A stretch of 34,355 bases of DNA from Chondrus crispus (GCF_000350225.1 NW_005178525.1:1-34355), one strand, 5' to 3'; shown: positions 8,963 through 19,235, counted from the stretch's first letter. Program-made: numbers and translations. Notes: generated by a model not told the origin, from the letters alone.

Positions 8963-9481
8963 CTACGCATCCTCCCCGGCTTCCCCCGTGAGCAGCAGGT
9001 CTTCGCGGGTTTCCTCCGCGGCTTGCACCACGTGGTCTTCAGTAGGGCCGTGGTGCAGCTCTTCTATCACGTTCACGCCCGCGGGGGCCGTCGGACGCTG
9101 GTTTCTCCAAGCGGACGGCCCCTGGCGGTTGAACGGGGATCCCAGACGGAGGCCCTGCCGGATTCGTAGCTTCTGGTAGTTGGCCTCTCGTGCCTCCAGA
9201 AGCTTGGCCCGCAGGCCCGCATCGGCAATGACGGGACACTCCTCTTGTCGGTGCGTAGTGTCAAGGCAGAACCGACACGGCGGCGGTCCGGGGAATCCCC
9301 CACTGGAGAACCGGACCCGTGGGTTCTGCCCCTGCCTCCCGTACGGTCCTGCGCGCACATCGCCCGGGTTGGCAGGCGGACCCGCGGCGCCTGATGCCGA
9401 GGCTGCTGGCGACGGGTAATAACTCGTCGGCGGCGAGCTTAACGGGCTCGGCGTCGCGGTGTGGTCCGTCACGGCCAAGAT
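8963..9481 (-). CDS. Gypsy-1 nucleocapsid-like frame with zinc knuckle
   Basis: About 172 codons directly following, in the same register, the TAA that ends the upstream gag frame. It has no ATG start of its own: the first possible start is TTG. It contains a Pro/Ser-rich linker, then CRFCLDTTHRQEEC, a CX2CX4HX4C retroviral-type zinc knuckle that binds genomic RNA. It ends at TAG (8963-8965) inside an overlap with the pol frame. It is therefore best read as the C-terminal part of Gag, separated from the capsid part by one stop codon (decay or readthrough). Confidence 0.75.
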   Translation of the reverse strand: MLAVTDHTATPSPLSSPPTSYYPSPAASASGAAGPPANPGDVRAGPYGRQGQNPRVRFSSGGFPGPPPCRFCLDTTHRQEECPVIADAGLRAKLLEAREANYQKLRIRQGLRLGSPFNRQGPSAWRNQRPTAPAGVNVIEELHHGPTEDHVVQAAEETREDLLLTGEAGEDA

Positions 9482-11416
9482 TTATTCTGCCACGGATCCT
9501 GGAGCTGTCGGGATGTCGGATGCCGACTCAACCGACAGCACGGGCCGTGTCCTGGCGGTACGTTCGAATCTTCTGGCCGCTCCGGACGGCTCCCGGGATG
9601 CCATGGCTGACATCTCCTGCCGGCGGGAAGCCCGATTGGTTTCCCCGATTGCTTGCGCGTATCGAGCCACGGATTGGTAATCCACATCCGGGTGCGTAGC
9701 AAGGTAGTTGCGGACCTGCGCGCACGTGGCGGGAAGTAACCCCTCGACGAATAGGGACTTCAACCGCCGGTCGGAGAATACGGTACCGCATCGGAGGGCC
9801 TTGTCCCAGAGGTGGTTACTGTAGACCTCCTCCGTCATGTTCGAACTTTGACGGAAGGTGGTCACGTCACCAACCGCTTCGGAAATTACCTCATCGGTCG
9901 CATAGGTACGCAACAAAAAGTTGACAACCTGCGGGTACGTCCTGAGCAGTTCGCGCCGCTCCACGTCAACCGCCATGGTGTTTCCATTGAGACGGGACTG
10001 GAGTAGGGCGTGAGCCTGACCGGTGAGGTAGAATTGGAAGCACCACACGGCGGCTCCCTCGGTGATCCCGTTGTGGTCGCACGCCATCTTGAGGCGTGCG
10101 AGGAATCCCAATACCGCAATCAGATCTTGACCACTGAACGTGTGGGACCTCATCTGCACGTCCAGTTTCTTCCGGTAACGGTTAATGTGCCGCGCTACTG
10201 TAGAGTCGTAGCGCGAGCTACGCCGTTCCAGGCGGTAGGTCTTGTAGTTGACGGCCTTGGTAAACAGGTCATTGAGCGGCCTGATCACCGTAGGCCGTCG
10301 CTCGTCGCCCCTTGGCGCAGCCCGGCGGTGTCTGCTTGAACGACGACGCTCCTCGTCCGACTCGGTGTGGTAGTCTTCCGAGTCGGACGGTTCTTGCCGG
10401 TGACGGTCTCGGCTTCTATCGCGGCGTGCCCTGTGGCCCCGCCTGCGCGAACCTTCCGAACCGGATTGGTCGTCATCGGAGGGGTATCCTCCCCCTCCGG
10501 CATCGCGGTATCGCCCGTGGCGTGCCTCGCGGTTATCGCGGTATCGCCAGCGGCGTTCCTCGCGGTTTTCATCCGTCCTGTGACGGGGGTCTTCTGCGTC
10601 GGAATACCGGGTGTATTCCGCTTCGGTTCTGCGCGTGCCGGGTGCACGTCTTGTGCTCAACCGGTACGGGTCCCGATTTTCTGTCTCGAGGAGCCCCAGG
10701 CGGTTTTCTGTCCCGCGGGGGTCACCTGTACCGGCGAGTATGGAGAGGACATTTTCTGTAGTCCTCCCTGTAGCACCGTGAACGGTTGGGAGATAGATGG
10801 CTCTACCCTCCGGGTGAGGGTCCATCCTATCAATCCCGGGTACGGCGCCGATCGGATCAGCGATATAATTGCTTGAGCCCGGAACGGTTTCATGGCGCGG
10901 CGCCGGCGGCGGTGCCGCGCCTCCCGTTTCGGTTGTAAATGTCGTGGCCAGACGAATGGCCACGGCGGAGCTAATAGCTCCCTTTAGAGCCATTGCGGTG
11001 GGAGATTCGTCCTCCTCCGCGGCGAGCGCGGCCACCACCTCGTCGCGTACGAGGGGGGCGATCTTCTCGTCCAGCAGGGCGCGGAGCGCGGCGTCCGCTT
11101 GCTCCGCCACCAGCCCGGGTACCGTTCGGTCGAGGCAAACCTGGACGACCTGGGGTAATTCCTCAGCGAGGAATTCCTCCATCCAGGTTTGTAATCGCGG
11201 GAGTAACGCGTCGTACAGTACTTGTACGCGGTTTCCCCCACCAGCCGGTAGCCCGGCGGTGGTGTCCGAAACGGAAGGGGTCTTCTGGCCCCTGGTAGAC
11301 GGCGGGCGTAGCAGGGCTTCCGGATTGTCGATCCGGGGGCGCTGTGCGCCTCTGCCACTGCGGGTACTTGCTCACCCGGAGGCGGTATCTTCTCCGGCGG
11401 AATCCGCACGGTTCAT
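9482..11416 (-). CDS. gag: Gypsy-1 Gag, matrix/capsid part, with internal TGA
   Basis: The uninterrupted frame runs from ATG at 11182 to TAA at 9482-9484 (566 codons). The same register opens earlier, from ATG at 11416, but meets a TGA at 11372-11374, so the original start may be 11416. N-terminal residues 1-70 are helical and acidic. Residues about 180-300 form a strikingly charged linker rich in Arg, Asp, Glu and Ser with RYRD-type repeats. Residues about 305-520 form the capsid-like retrotransposon Gag region (YKTYRL, IAVLGFLARLKMACD, SLFVEGLLPATCAQVRNYL). The gypsy-2 gag at 32 kb shares the capsid pattern (YRTYRL, LVLDFLAKL, MFIEGLDASI), which confirms the identification. Confidence 0.8.
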
Positions 11417-11522
11417 CGTCGATGATCACTGGCGATCGACGCGGTGATTTTCGGCCTCTTTCAATCCGATCGGTAATTGCTCGCGCTGGCGATCCAGTGC
11501 GGGCTCAACCTCTGTAGTTATA

Positions 11523-11540
11523 CCCTCCACAAGAGTACCA
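11523..11540 (-). promoter_or_regulatory. Candidate gypsy-1 primer-binding site
   Basis: On the element strand the LTR end ...ACCACA is followed after three bases by TGGTACTCTTGTGGAGGG. This has the TGG start expected for pairing with a tRNA 3' CCA end. The tRNA is not identified. An alternative LTR end at 11513 (...ACTACA) would leave no TGG next to it. Confidence 0.45.
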
Positions 11541-11543
11541 AAA

Positions 11544-12132
11544 TGTGGTATAACTACCTTCGTCCCGACCACTCGGAACGAGGGGGGTTAGAGGTGAGGG
11601 AGCACGCGACGCTGGGTTACCCACGCGCGGATAAAAACCGTACGGATGGACTCGAAAAGAGGGAAGGCTCACGTGGCCGGTGACGCGCAGCCGGTCGGTG
11701 GTGTTATACCCGGACGGCCGGTCACGGGTTAGAAGCCCGAGCTAAAGGAAAACCGGGACGGTGTTTGCACTTAGCCGTAAAGGGAAGGGAGGCGAGTCTG
11801 CCTCCCTTTCCAGGGACGGGGCAGGTGCCCCCGGTCTTAACCCCTAAGTGGGACGCCAGGACACCTGTCCCGCTACAGTAGCTGTTACTTACTGTATACC
11901 AGCTACTGTACACAATTAATAAATTCGTGCCATTAACTACTAATTACTACTTATAACCGTACGGATTACACACGTGTGCCCGTGGCCACGCCAGCGGTTG
12001 TAGCACGTGTGACCCGCGGGGTACTACTGTACTCCGCTACGGGCGCGTGCAAGCCCGGTCGCTACAGTAGTACCCGCTCTTCCGTCCGGTTCACATCTCC
12101 CCGGGATGGTCGTGGTACGCAATTGTACTACA
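11544..12132 (-). repeat. Gypsy-1 5' LTR
   Basis: On the minus strand it begins TGTAGTACAATTG at 12132 and ends ...ACCACA at 11544 (or ...ACTACA at 11513). TATA-like TTATAA lies at 11951-11956. Two inverted repeats occur inside: GGGTACTACTGTA (12019-12031) with TACAGTAGTACCC (12063-12075), and TACAGTAGCTG (11874-11884) with CAGCTACTGTA (11900-11910). The gypsy-2 LTR also begins TGTAGT. With only one LTR in the window, the boundaries rest on termini, primer site and the adjoining pogo frame rather than on LTR-LTR alignment. Confidence 0.6.
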
Positions 12133-12556
12133 CCAAGCAGCAGCTCACCGCGGGTATCAAGAACTGGTGGACAAGTTCAAGCGGAGCAAAAATTTGCTAG
12201 TGTCGGATGGCGAAGTTCTTAACAGCGGTACGATTAACACGACAAGCGGTGCGCTGCTTACGAGTGAGGACGTTTTGGAAGCATTGCAGGCTAGGTCGGA
12301 TCATCGTGCTGCAGAAGAGCAGGCCCGCAATTCGCGAGCTGAAGAGGCGTGTCAGAGGCGGGCGATCAGGATCGCACAAGCCGAAGCGAGGGCGAGAGAG
12401 AAGGAACTGGCCGCACAGCGGAAGGCGGCTCATGATCGCTGGCTTTCTCAGCGCTCTAGTCGTCAGAGGCAACTGGATGAAAACCGCATCGCGCGGAGGC
12501 AACTGGCACAGATGAAAATGGCCGCCCTGTCATCGGTTAGCATCGTTGCTGAGTAA
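12133..12556 (+). pseudogene. C-terminal fragment of pogo/Fot-like transposase
   Basis: An open frame continues from the gypsy-1 LTR edge through 141 codons to TAA (12554-12556), with AATAAA immediately after at 12558-12563. It contains SGALLTSEDVLEAL followed by a long Ala/Arg/Glu-rich charged helix. This matches the usual end of fungal and protist pogo/Fot DDE transposases, where LTSEEVL precedes a coiled coil. The HTH and catalytic parts are missing and would lie left of gypsy-1, outside the window. The direct join of LTR end to open frame indicates that gypsy-1 inserted into this gene. Confidence 0.6.
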
Positions 12557-12872
12557 AAATAAAAAAGAAACAACTTTTTTGATAATCATTTGACCCAGTA
12601 TTCCGGAATATTGGGCTTTTCAGGGGCTATCAACAACTCTTTTAACTACCGTCCCAAAATGGCACAACGTATCAGGGACTTTTTGCTCACGCGCGGTCCA
12701 CAGGGCAACAAGGCTGTGGCTAGTCTGGCAAGGTTTCGACGATAATGGGCACCGAGAAGTTATTTTTTAGTTAAATGTGCGTTGTTGACCCACAATACCA
12801 CACCCGATGATACACAATCCCAGCTGCAGCATGTTTTTCAGCTGTATTTTGGGGATATTTCCCCCGCATATA
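12557..12872. other. Spacer between pogo fragment and DDE transposon
   Basis: About 316 bases without a gene. A poly-A-signal-like A-rich start is followed by a 22-bp near-perfect palindrome at 12594-12615 centred on TATTCCGGAATA. The rest shows only short palindromes such as GGGGATATTTCCCC near 12851. Probably the 3' end of the pogo-like element. Confidence 0.5.
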
Positions 12873-12880
12873 TCACATTC

Positions 12881-12911
12881 TTAACACGCACTTCGCGAGA
12901 AAAGGGGCTCA
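12881..12911 (+). repeat. Left terminal inverted repeat of the DDE transposon
   Basis: 31 bases starting TTAACACGCACTTCGCGAG and ending AGGGGCTCA. The reverse complement at 17295-17325 differs at one base. Confidence 0.85.
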
Positions 12912-13170
12912 AAATAGGACGGTTTTACGACCGACAATAGCACCCAGAAAATGTCGCATTTGTGCGCTTGAGGGGAAAACGGTACCTCTGCAAACGTCTG
13001 ATCACGCTGGTATTGAATCTATAGCCAAAAACGGCTTTGCGGTCTCTAGAAGGGGCTATTCGACTTGCAAAAGGGGGCAATTTGGCGCGAGGGTCATCGA
13101 TGAAACAATAGAAAAAAATTAGATTTATCATATTCTACCCTTCAAGTACTAGCACAGCAATGCCAACACT

Positions 13171-16100
13171 TCATTGTACCTGACTCGCACGATTCAGCCT
13201 CCTTCGTGATCGAAGGGAACTTTCCTTTGCCCTTATGGCCTTGTCCGTCGGGAAGTCCGCTGGCAACTCTTGGACAGTGAGATTCAAAGAGGAGATTAGC
13301 GCATCCCTTGCCATTCGGGGCATCAGAGAGTCATTTGACGAGACAAGATCCGTCAAGCTCGCTACGTAAGTGCTCGGCATCAGACTCCTTGAAGAGGATC
13401 GTGGCTCTTCTGTGCCTCCCTTGTTCATATATTGAACAGCTTTTTTGTGCTTGCGGACAAGCGTTGCGACAAAAGCAGTAATAAAATACTCACTTGGCAC
13501 GTCGTATCTCTGTGTATACTATTTGCGTAGCACATCCCGCATAATGCTTGCGTTCATCTTTTTTCCTTTGTCTATTTGCCCAGATTCAAACAGCTCCTTG
13601 ATATCATTAGCAAACCTGTGAACAGTATTGCCTAGCGTCTTCCCGTATGTCGGCCTTTGTGCCCACCCCTTAGCCTGCGGGAACCGTCTTATTACCTCTT
13701 CACCCACCGTTATTGTCAAAGCTGCAGGGTACTTCGTCTTGGTTGTGTATATTGACAACTCGGAATTTTTGAGCATATCGAATGCCATCCTAGAAGCTCT
13801 TTCACAAATCTGCATTGATAGAGTTGGTCTATTACAATTTGCAAAGTGTGCATCATAAAAATCAACCCTCCTATATCCTTTTCCGCATGTTGGACATTCT
13901 TGCAGTACGGGTTGAATGGTATCTCCAACCTTGTTATGTGCAACTGTAGTACTATTTTCGACACATGACTGATCCTCTGCCAATATATCCGTCTGTGTTT
14001 GTATCTCATCCATCACGGGGCATGCATTCTTTCGTCTTTTCCTTTGTTTGCGCAGACGAGACCTTGACCAGACCAGAACTCCCGTTTCGGCCCCCTTATA
14101 TTCAACTTCCGAGGGCCTTCTATGATCTATAAAACCTTCATCAGCATTCATGCCTTGCGTCTCGTTTTGTACCTCTTCGTCCTCCTCTGCATCAAGTTCA
14201 GGCTCTTGGTTCTCACTTTCGAGATTTTGACTGATACTGACTGTCGTATTCAACTTTTGAGAACGAAACTTATTGAACTGGTACTTAGTTTCCTCACGAC
14301 CCGACAGTTTGTAACAATTAGCTGTAATCTCTTCACCATTCCATGGGGCATATAATACTTCATTTACCCTATCCAAAGCTGAAATGTGCTTTGTTTTCTT
14401 CGCCTCCAACCATTTCTTCAATCCCTCATGCTCCCTGCTTATATGAACCATTTCACCGGTGCAGTTTGCCACTCCTTTAAAGCTGTTTAAGGCAACGACG
14501 ATGTCGCCAGGAGTAGTGACGTCACGTCTGGTTTCTCTGCAGTACAAGTTCACGTGCATCATAGCTATAGCGAAATGAGCGTCAAGGAGACTCTTGCCCC
14601 TCTGAGTCTCCGAGTGTACAATGCCAGATAAGAATATCCCATGCTCCTTGGTGATGTAGGGAACAGCAACCGTCAGAATATCGTTCTGATAACAGCGCGC
14701 GTTGTCTGAAAGTATAAAAGTACTTGTAACTGTGGGAAGCTCGAGCCTTAGTCTTGCTAAGATAGCATCAATAATCGAAAGAACAGCCAAAAAATCTTGG
14801 GTCATGTCATTGCTCGAGACGTGATCAAAAACAGAGTTTCTATAGTTCCAGTTTGGGGGACAGGGACATGTTGAGAGCTGACGTTTTCTGTTTCATGGCT
14901 TGAGTCCGCACGACAGTAAAATATCGCGGCCCCATGCCATTCTATGCCCTTCTTGCCAAAAAATTCAGTTGTCTTTTCTCTATAACGAATTGGCTCAAAT
15001 TTCATTTTGTAATCGAGCAGCACATCTGCTTTTGACAACGCAACATCCTCCCTCACCTCACCAAATATATCTGATATTCGCCTCTCCTGATTATAACAAC
15101 GATGTTGGTGGCCCATGTACAGAACCATCTTTTCCTCAGCATCTTGTAGAAATTCGACTATGTCCTCACGTTCAGAACCAGTTTTTCTCCTGATATTATC
15201 CACAACCTGAAAAGGGGAAAGACAGCTCATGCATTGGGTCTCCACCTTGTCGCCATTATCTATGGACGCATGTAAGGCAAAATCGGGATCATGAAGCGTG
15301 TCCGAATCTGCAGGTATATGTTCAAGCATAAACTTCATAAATTCCTCTACTGCATCCAGCTGTGATAGAAACAGATTTTGATCCTCATCATGGATCATTT
15401 CTGCACGTACCAGTTCACGGAGAGTTCTAATGTTGTCGTAAACCAATGTGCAAAGCACATAGTCAACAGCCGCCTTCCGTTTGAGCTGCCCACGGGTAAC
15501 TTTGTCCACAATTTGGAGAAAAACTGTCCGTCCTAGAGGTTTGGTAGTATTTGTTTGAATAATGTCCCCTGAAATTGCTTGAATAGAACTAACGTAGTCC
15601 CTGTACATTTTCTCAGATGTTTTTCTACGCAATAGAGCCGGAAACAGTAAACGTTCGTTCCCAACTTTGATGCGCTTAGTACCCCATGACAGCATCTGGA
15701 TATTTGGAGACTGAAAGATAAAGTTCAAAGCAGCTTTGATTTCGTCTTCGTTTCGTCTAGTCTTGGTTTTGAAGCTGTCAGGAAGTGCTCCATTGCACAG
15801 AAAATTGTCCCAATCTTTCCTGGCTTGTTGATAGGAGCGACAAAACGCCCCACTCCGTTTGCTTCCGCCATCACTGCTCTCAACATCACTTCCCTTCATT
15901 TTGTTAATTCTATTGTCAAAACTCTCAGTCTTATTGGCAGGAACTTTCAAAACCTTAGGGGCGGTAGGAAACAGTGGACTCGGGATGACATTGCCGAGTC
16001 CAGAAGGAGCGCAACTAGAACAGAAAAGGGCAACCGTGTCATCCTCTATCGACATTCCCAGTAATATCGAGCAACAATTAATGTGTACTGCATTGAGGCA

Positions 16101-16874
16101 CACAGAGCAGTTATGGCCTGTTGCTGTTGCTTTGAAACCGTTCTTTCGTTGAATGCATCCGTATATATGACACTCATTAGCTTCTCCAACTACAAATTCC
16201 ACCCAAGGTACACCGAGCTCTTCAGTTTCCTGACCGATTGTACTAGCTGCGAGAACAGATGACACATTGTCTGTCGAAGTGCACTGGTCTGGGCCGCTCA
16301 TGTTGCCAGGAAGCACACGCAGAACCTCCTGGATAGATAAAGACGAAAACAGTAGTCCTTGCAGTGTCCTTTTTTCGATGCTCCCGTAAGTAGCTGATCG
16401 AATAACGTCTACCACCGCTCCAATAACTAAGGAGGCATCCAGACCATCTTCCAAAAACGCGCGATAGAGATCTTCATGATTAGATGGCAAAAGCATTGAA
16501 CACACGGACGATATACTTTTATGTACTGCAGAGTTCAACAGATTTCTTTCTGATATGGTCAACAAGGAGAAGGGGAGACTTCTCTAGCCCTCCTTTAGCA
16601 GATTGTGCTTGCTAACTCCTAACAAGCTCATAATTTCTGAATCTGACAGTAGGAATGGTTTTGGTTCACTTGATGCAGCAGTTTCATAGCGAGCCTGCTT
16701 TGAGATATGTGCCGTTGCGTGAATTGAGGCGATACGCTTCAAACTGGAAGTGGGCTTCGGTGGCCTTCCTCTTGGCCTACGGGGGCCATTACATGAACAC
16801 AGGGGACAAAGAGGACAGTTTCCGCATGTGCCACAAGAGCCGCGTTTGTGGTGGCAAGTTGCGGAGGTCGACAT
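13171..16874 (-). pseudogene. DDE transposase with AT-hook, PHD-like and C2H2 fingers; broken
   Basis: One gene from ATG at 16874 to TGA at 13171-13173, about 1230 codons. It is broken by TAG at 16584-16586, a register change at about 14830-14900, and TAG at 13519-13521. In order: a Cys cluster (CGTCGNCPLCPLC), an AT-hook (RPRGRPPKP), a PHD-like finger at about 16130-15980 (CSVC, HINC, CSSC), and a catalytic core. The core has D in LLDYKMKFEPIRYRE at about 15014 then GKKGIEWHG, D in SDNARCYQ at about 14706, and E in HSETQRGKSLLD 32 residues later. A C2H2 finger (CPTCGKGY...H) and a conserved tail (GWAQRPTYGKTLGN, YDVPSE) follow. The core resembles uncharacterised repeat-borne proteins recalled from cnidarians and protists with a YRE..GKRGI.WH block. 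Superfamily not named here. Where the registers meet, an ATGA stop/start overlap occurs at 14802-14805. Confidence 0.7.
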
Positions 16875-17294
16875 TGGACAGAGGTTGACGTTTTCCCTTT
16901 CAGCAGGGGGAAGAAGTGTTGGGAGCGCCCTTGCAAGAAAGCCAGAGCTGAATCAGTGTGCCTCAGCTTAGCCGCTCAATCGACCAGCATTTGAATGCAT
17001 CGTTTTCCCGAGCCACGCAGTGAGATGATATGAACAGCAGTGTCAGTGAGTGCTAGTACAGCAATGCAAATCTTAAATGTTTTGTATTTTTATCGATGGT
17101 ACAATTGACCGTTACAAGTGCTTCGAGTTGACGATTCAGCCTCAAACATATGCTGATTTCGCCCACTTCTGTTGCTCCAATCGTTCTGAAGGTTTCACCA
17201 TTGCCTCAAAACACCTTCATAAACCTGGAAATGAGGTCCCCTTCATACAAGGAGTGACGCGATATTGTACGGATTGATTTTCCTGACCAAAAAT
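16875..17294. other. 5' leader of the DDE transposase gene
   Basis: Between the transposase ATG and the right terminal repeat. No supported coding frame. The motif GCTAGTACAGCAATGC at about 17051 resembles ACTAGCACAGCAATGC at about 13148 near the other end, in direct rather than inverted orientation, and may be a subterminal transposase site. Confidence 0.4.
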
Positions 17295-17325
17295 TGAGCC
17301 CCTTTTCTCGCGAAGTGCGCGTTAA
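17295..17325 (-). repeat. Right terminal inverted repeat of the DDE transposon
   Basis: Reverse complement of 12881-12911 with one mismatch (A versus G at base 6). Confidence 0.85.
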
Positions 17326-17799
17326 AATGTGAAATCCCTAGTCTTCAATGAGCACGGTGTAAGGTTCAAACGGATTGCATTACAGAGTAGAGAGTCTACT
17401 AAATCCAGTTGGGGAGGACGAGGTGACGGAGATACTAACTATTGAAAATCAGGGGGAATTTATCGCCACTATGGAGGGTATTGAAGAAGAGCCACAAGGA
17501 AGTGATGCCGAGAAGGAGTTTTACAGTATTGAAGAGGAGTTGAAGGGTTCGGCAGTAGAAGGATCTGTATTGGAAAGAATGGACAAAAGCCTACAGAAAC
17601 GATTAAGGCAGTGCTAGAAGAACTTAAGATTGGGAAAGCAGGCTGCGTTCCGCCAGTAAACGATATTTGACCATTTCAGAGAACAGTAAAAATTCCTTCG
17701 CTGTCAGCATAACCCCGTTATTTGTATACTGGTTCGGTTGACCGAGTGGCATGCGGACAACGGGGGAATACTGTGCTCCAATTGTGAAACAGTGTTGCA
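17326..17799. other. Spacer between DDE transposon and Harbinger element
   Basis: About 470 bases. An 80-codon acidic frame at 17375-17617 (rich in Glu, no ATG before 17470) has no recognised homologue and is not called a gene. The remainder shows no structure I can support. Confidence 0.4.
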
Positions 17800-17802
17800 A
17801 TT

Positions 17803-17825
17803 GGGTCAAACCTGAAAACACAAAA
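17803..17825 (+). repeat. Harbinger left terminal inverted repeat with ATT target duplication
   Basis: Begins GGGTCAAACCTGAAAACAC. Exact reverse complement of 20636-20658. ATT immediately outside. Confidence 0.92.
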
Positions 17826-18079
17826 TATTATTTTTTGTGTACACAAACGACCCAGGATTCAATCTCTTTGGCCTATTGTGCACACACAAATCTCACATTT
17901 GTACAGAGCTGCACACCGTACGAGGTTAAATAGTACAGTACACATTTATCAAATTAACAGTTCGAGATCGGATCTTGCGACTTGAGTTTCTCAACTGATC
18001 CTTCATTACACAGATCTTTGAAGATCACCGCTTGAACTAAACACTGTGCACTTCCCCTCCATTGCCGCTCCTTAGCGAT

Positions 18080-19207
18080 ATGGAATCTCCTCCCAACACA
18101 GTTGTCGTTCCTCGTCCAGAACAACAACAGACTTCTCGCCGTTTATTTGATTACTCCCTTAGCGCTCTCTGGACAGCGGCTACTGTACTCCCCCCGACCT
18201 CACCTCGCGAGCATGATATCTAAGCGCCTCTACCCCCCGTTTTATCAAACATAGTGCGTGGTCCTACTGGCTCCTCCATTACAGCACCACATGCCCGTCA
18301 CAACTACGCGAGAGTTGCTACTCCTCCCGGTCTTTCTCGTTTTGATCCATCCCCGAATGTACTGCCGTCGTCTCCTCGCCACACTACTAGACCAAGACGT
18401 CCTAGTACCGCCACGCAAGCTTCCGCAGAAAGGAGAGGCAGACGTGCTGCCTCAGTTGGAGGAAGGGGATCTGTGTTTAGTCTACAAGAGGAAGAAAGTG
18501 TACTGGAGTTACTGGAAGAGTTTTTACCGCTATGCCAAGACGAATGGGACCATGTCGCGTCACTACATAGCAGTAGATATCCGCGTGAGCGCCGCACAAT
18601 GGACTCTCTGAAACGTAAATTTTCCTCTCTCCACCGAAAACGCATCCCAACAGGCGACCCTATGATACCTAATGATGTGAAATGGGCAAAGAAAATCAGG
18701 GGTAAAATGACAGAAAGAGCAGACCTTGGCTCCGGGGGCGACGGAAACGAGCTGCCACATTTGTCTCCGGACGAGGAAGAAGACGCTGAAATCGAGGAGG
18801 ACGAAGCAAGAAATGATGAGGCCATGCGTAATAGTAGCAATGACTTTCCAGAACCTGCCGTTCCTATCTCAGCCACAGCGACTGTTTGAGCACTCGTACA
18901 TCGCCGTCCACGCCAAGGGCAGCAAGAGGACGATCTTTTGGCAATTCTGAAGCTATCGATGCTCCAAGACCGAGAGGGAAGGGAAGAAGAACGGCATAGG
19001 AGGGAGGCTGAATGTGCGGAGGAACGAGCTCGCAGGGAAGAAGAGAGGGCTAGGCGAGAAGAGGATCGTGCAGAGGAAAGGGCACGTCGGCAGGAGGATC
19101 GTAAAAGCAACGAGTCATTTATGAAAATGACGCTGATTCTAATGGTCAAAGAGTCTCGGAAACGCGGGAGGCCGGCGGGTGCACTTTCTGATAATGACGA
19201 CGTTTAG
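18080..19207 (+). pseudogene. Harbinger Myb/SANT-like DNA-binding protein, two in-frame stops
   Basis: One register from ATG at 18080 to TAG at 19205-19207, interrupted by TAA at 18221-18223 and TGA at 18887-18889. The Myb-like domain lies at about 18465-18720 (VFSLQEEESVLELLEEFLPL, EWDHVASLHSSRYP, RTMDSLKRKFSSLHRKRIPTG). This is the trihelix type that accompanies PIF/Harbinger transposases and binds the transposon ends. An acidic run (SPDEEEDAEIEEDEA) follows, then a long Arg/Glu coiled coil (about 18970-19110), then an AT-hook-like RKRGRPAG at the end. Domain order is complete, so decay is recent or the stops are read through. Confidence 0.75.
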
Positions 19208-19235
19208 TCTCGTGTGGAATATACGTAACTCTTTG

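Larger units (their letters stand above)
1..12132 (-). mobile_element. Ty3/gypsy chromodomain retrotransposon 'gypsy-1' (3' end outside window)
   Basis: Read right to left, this is LTR, primer site, gag, zinc-knuckle frame, pol with chromodomain, then a long 3' non-pol region. Its right edge at 12132 falls exactly where an unrelated pogo-like coding frame resumes, so that edge is an insertion boundary. No second LTR copy is visible anywhere from 1 to 4769, so the 3' LTR should lie left of the window and the element exceeds 12 kb. The whole block is clearly more GC-rich than everything to its right. That the plus-strand frames at 117-2369 belong to this element is inferred from position only. 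A separate element nested in its 3' region remains possible. Confidence 0.8.
12873..17333 (-). mobile_element. DNA transposon of unnamed DDE family (WHG-type)
   Basis: Bounded by inverted repeats at 12881-12911 and 17295-17325 (30 of 31 bases identical), extended outward by TCACATT on both sides with a one-base gap. It carries a single long minus-strand transposase gene and short leaders. No convincing target duplication could be matched next to the repeats, so the outer ends are uncertain by several bases. Confidence 0.75.

Noticed and set aside
11491..11512. Alternative gypsy-1 primer site resembling the tRNA-iMet anticodon arm (GTGCGGGCTCAACC)
   Set aside because: Matching the tRNA requires two gaps. 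The TGG-starting site at 11523-11540 is simpler.
17375..17617. 80-codon acidic frame
   Set aside because: No ATG near its start, no family match, and it is short enough to be chance.
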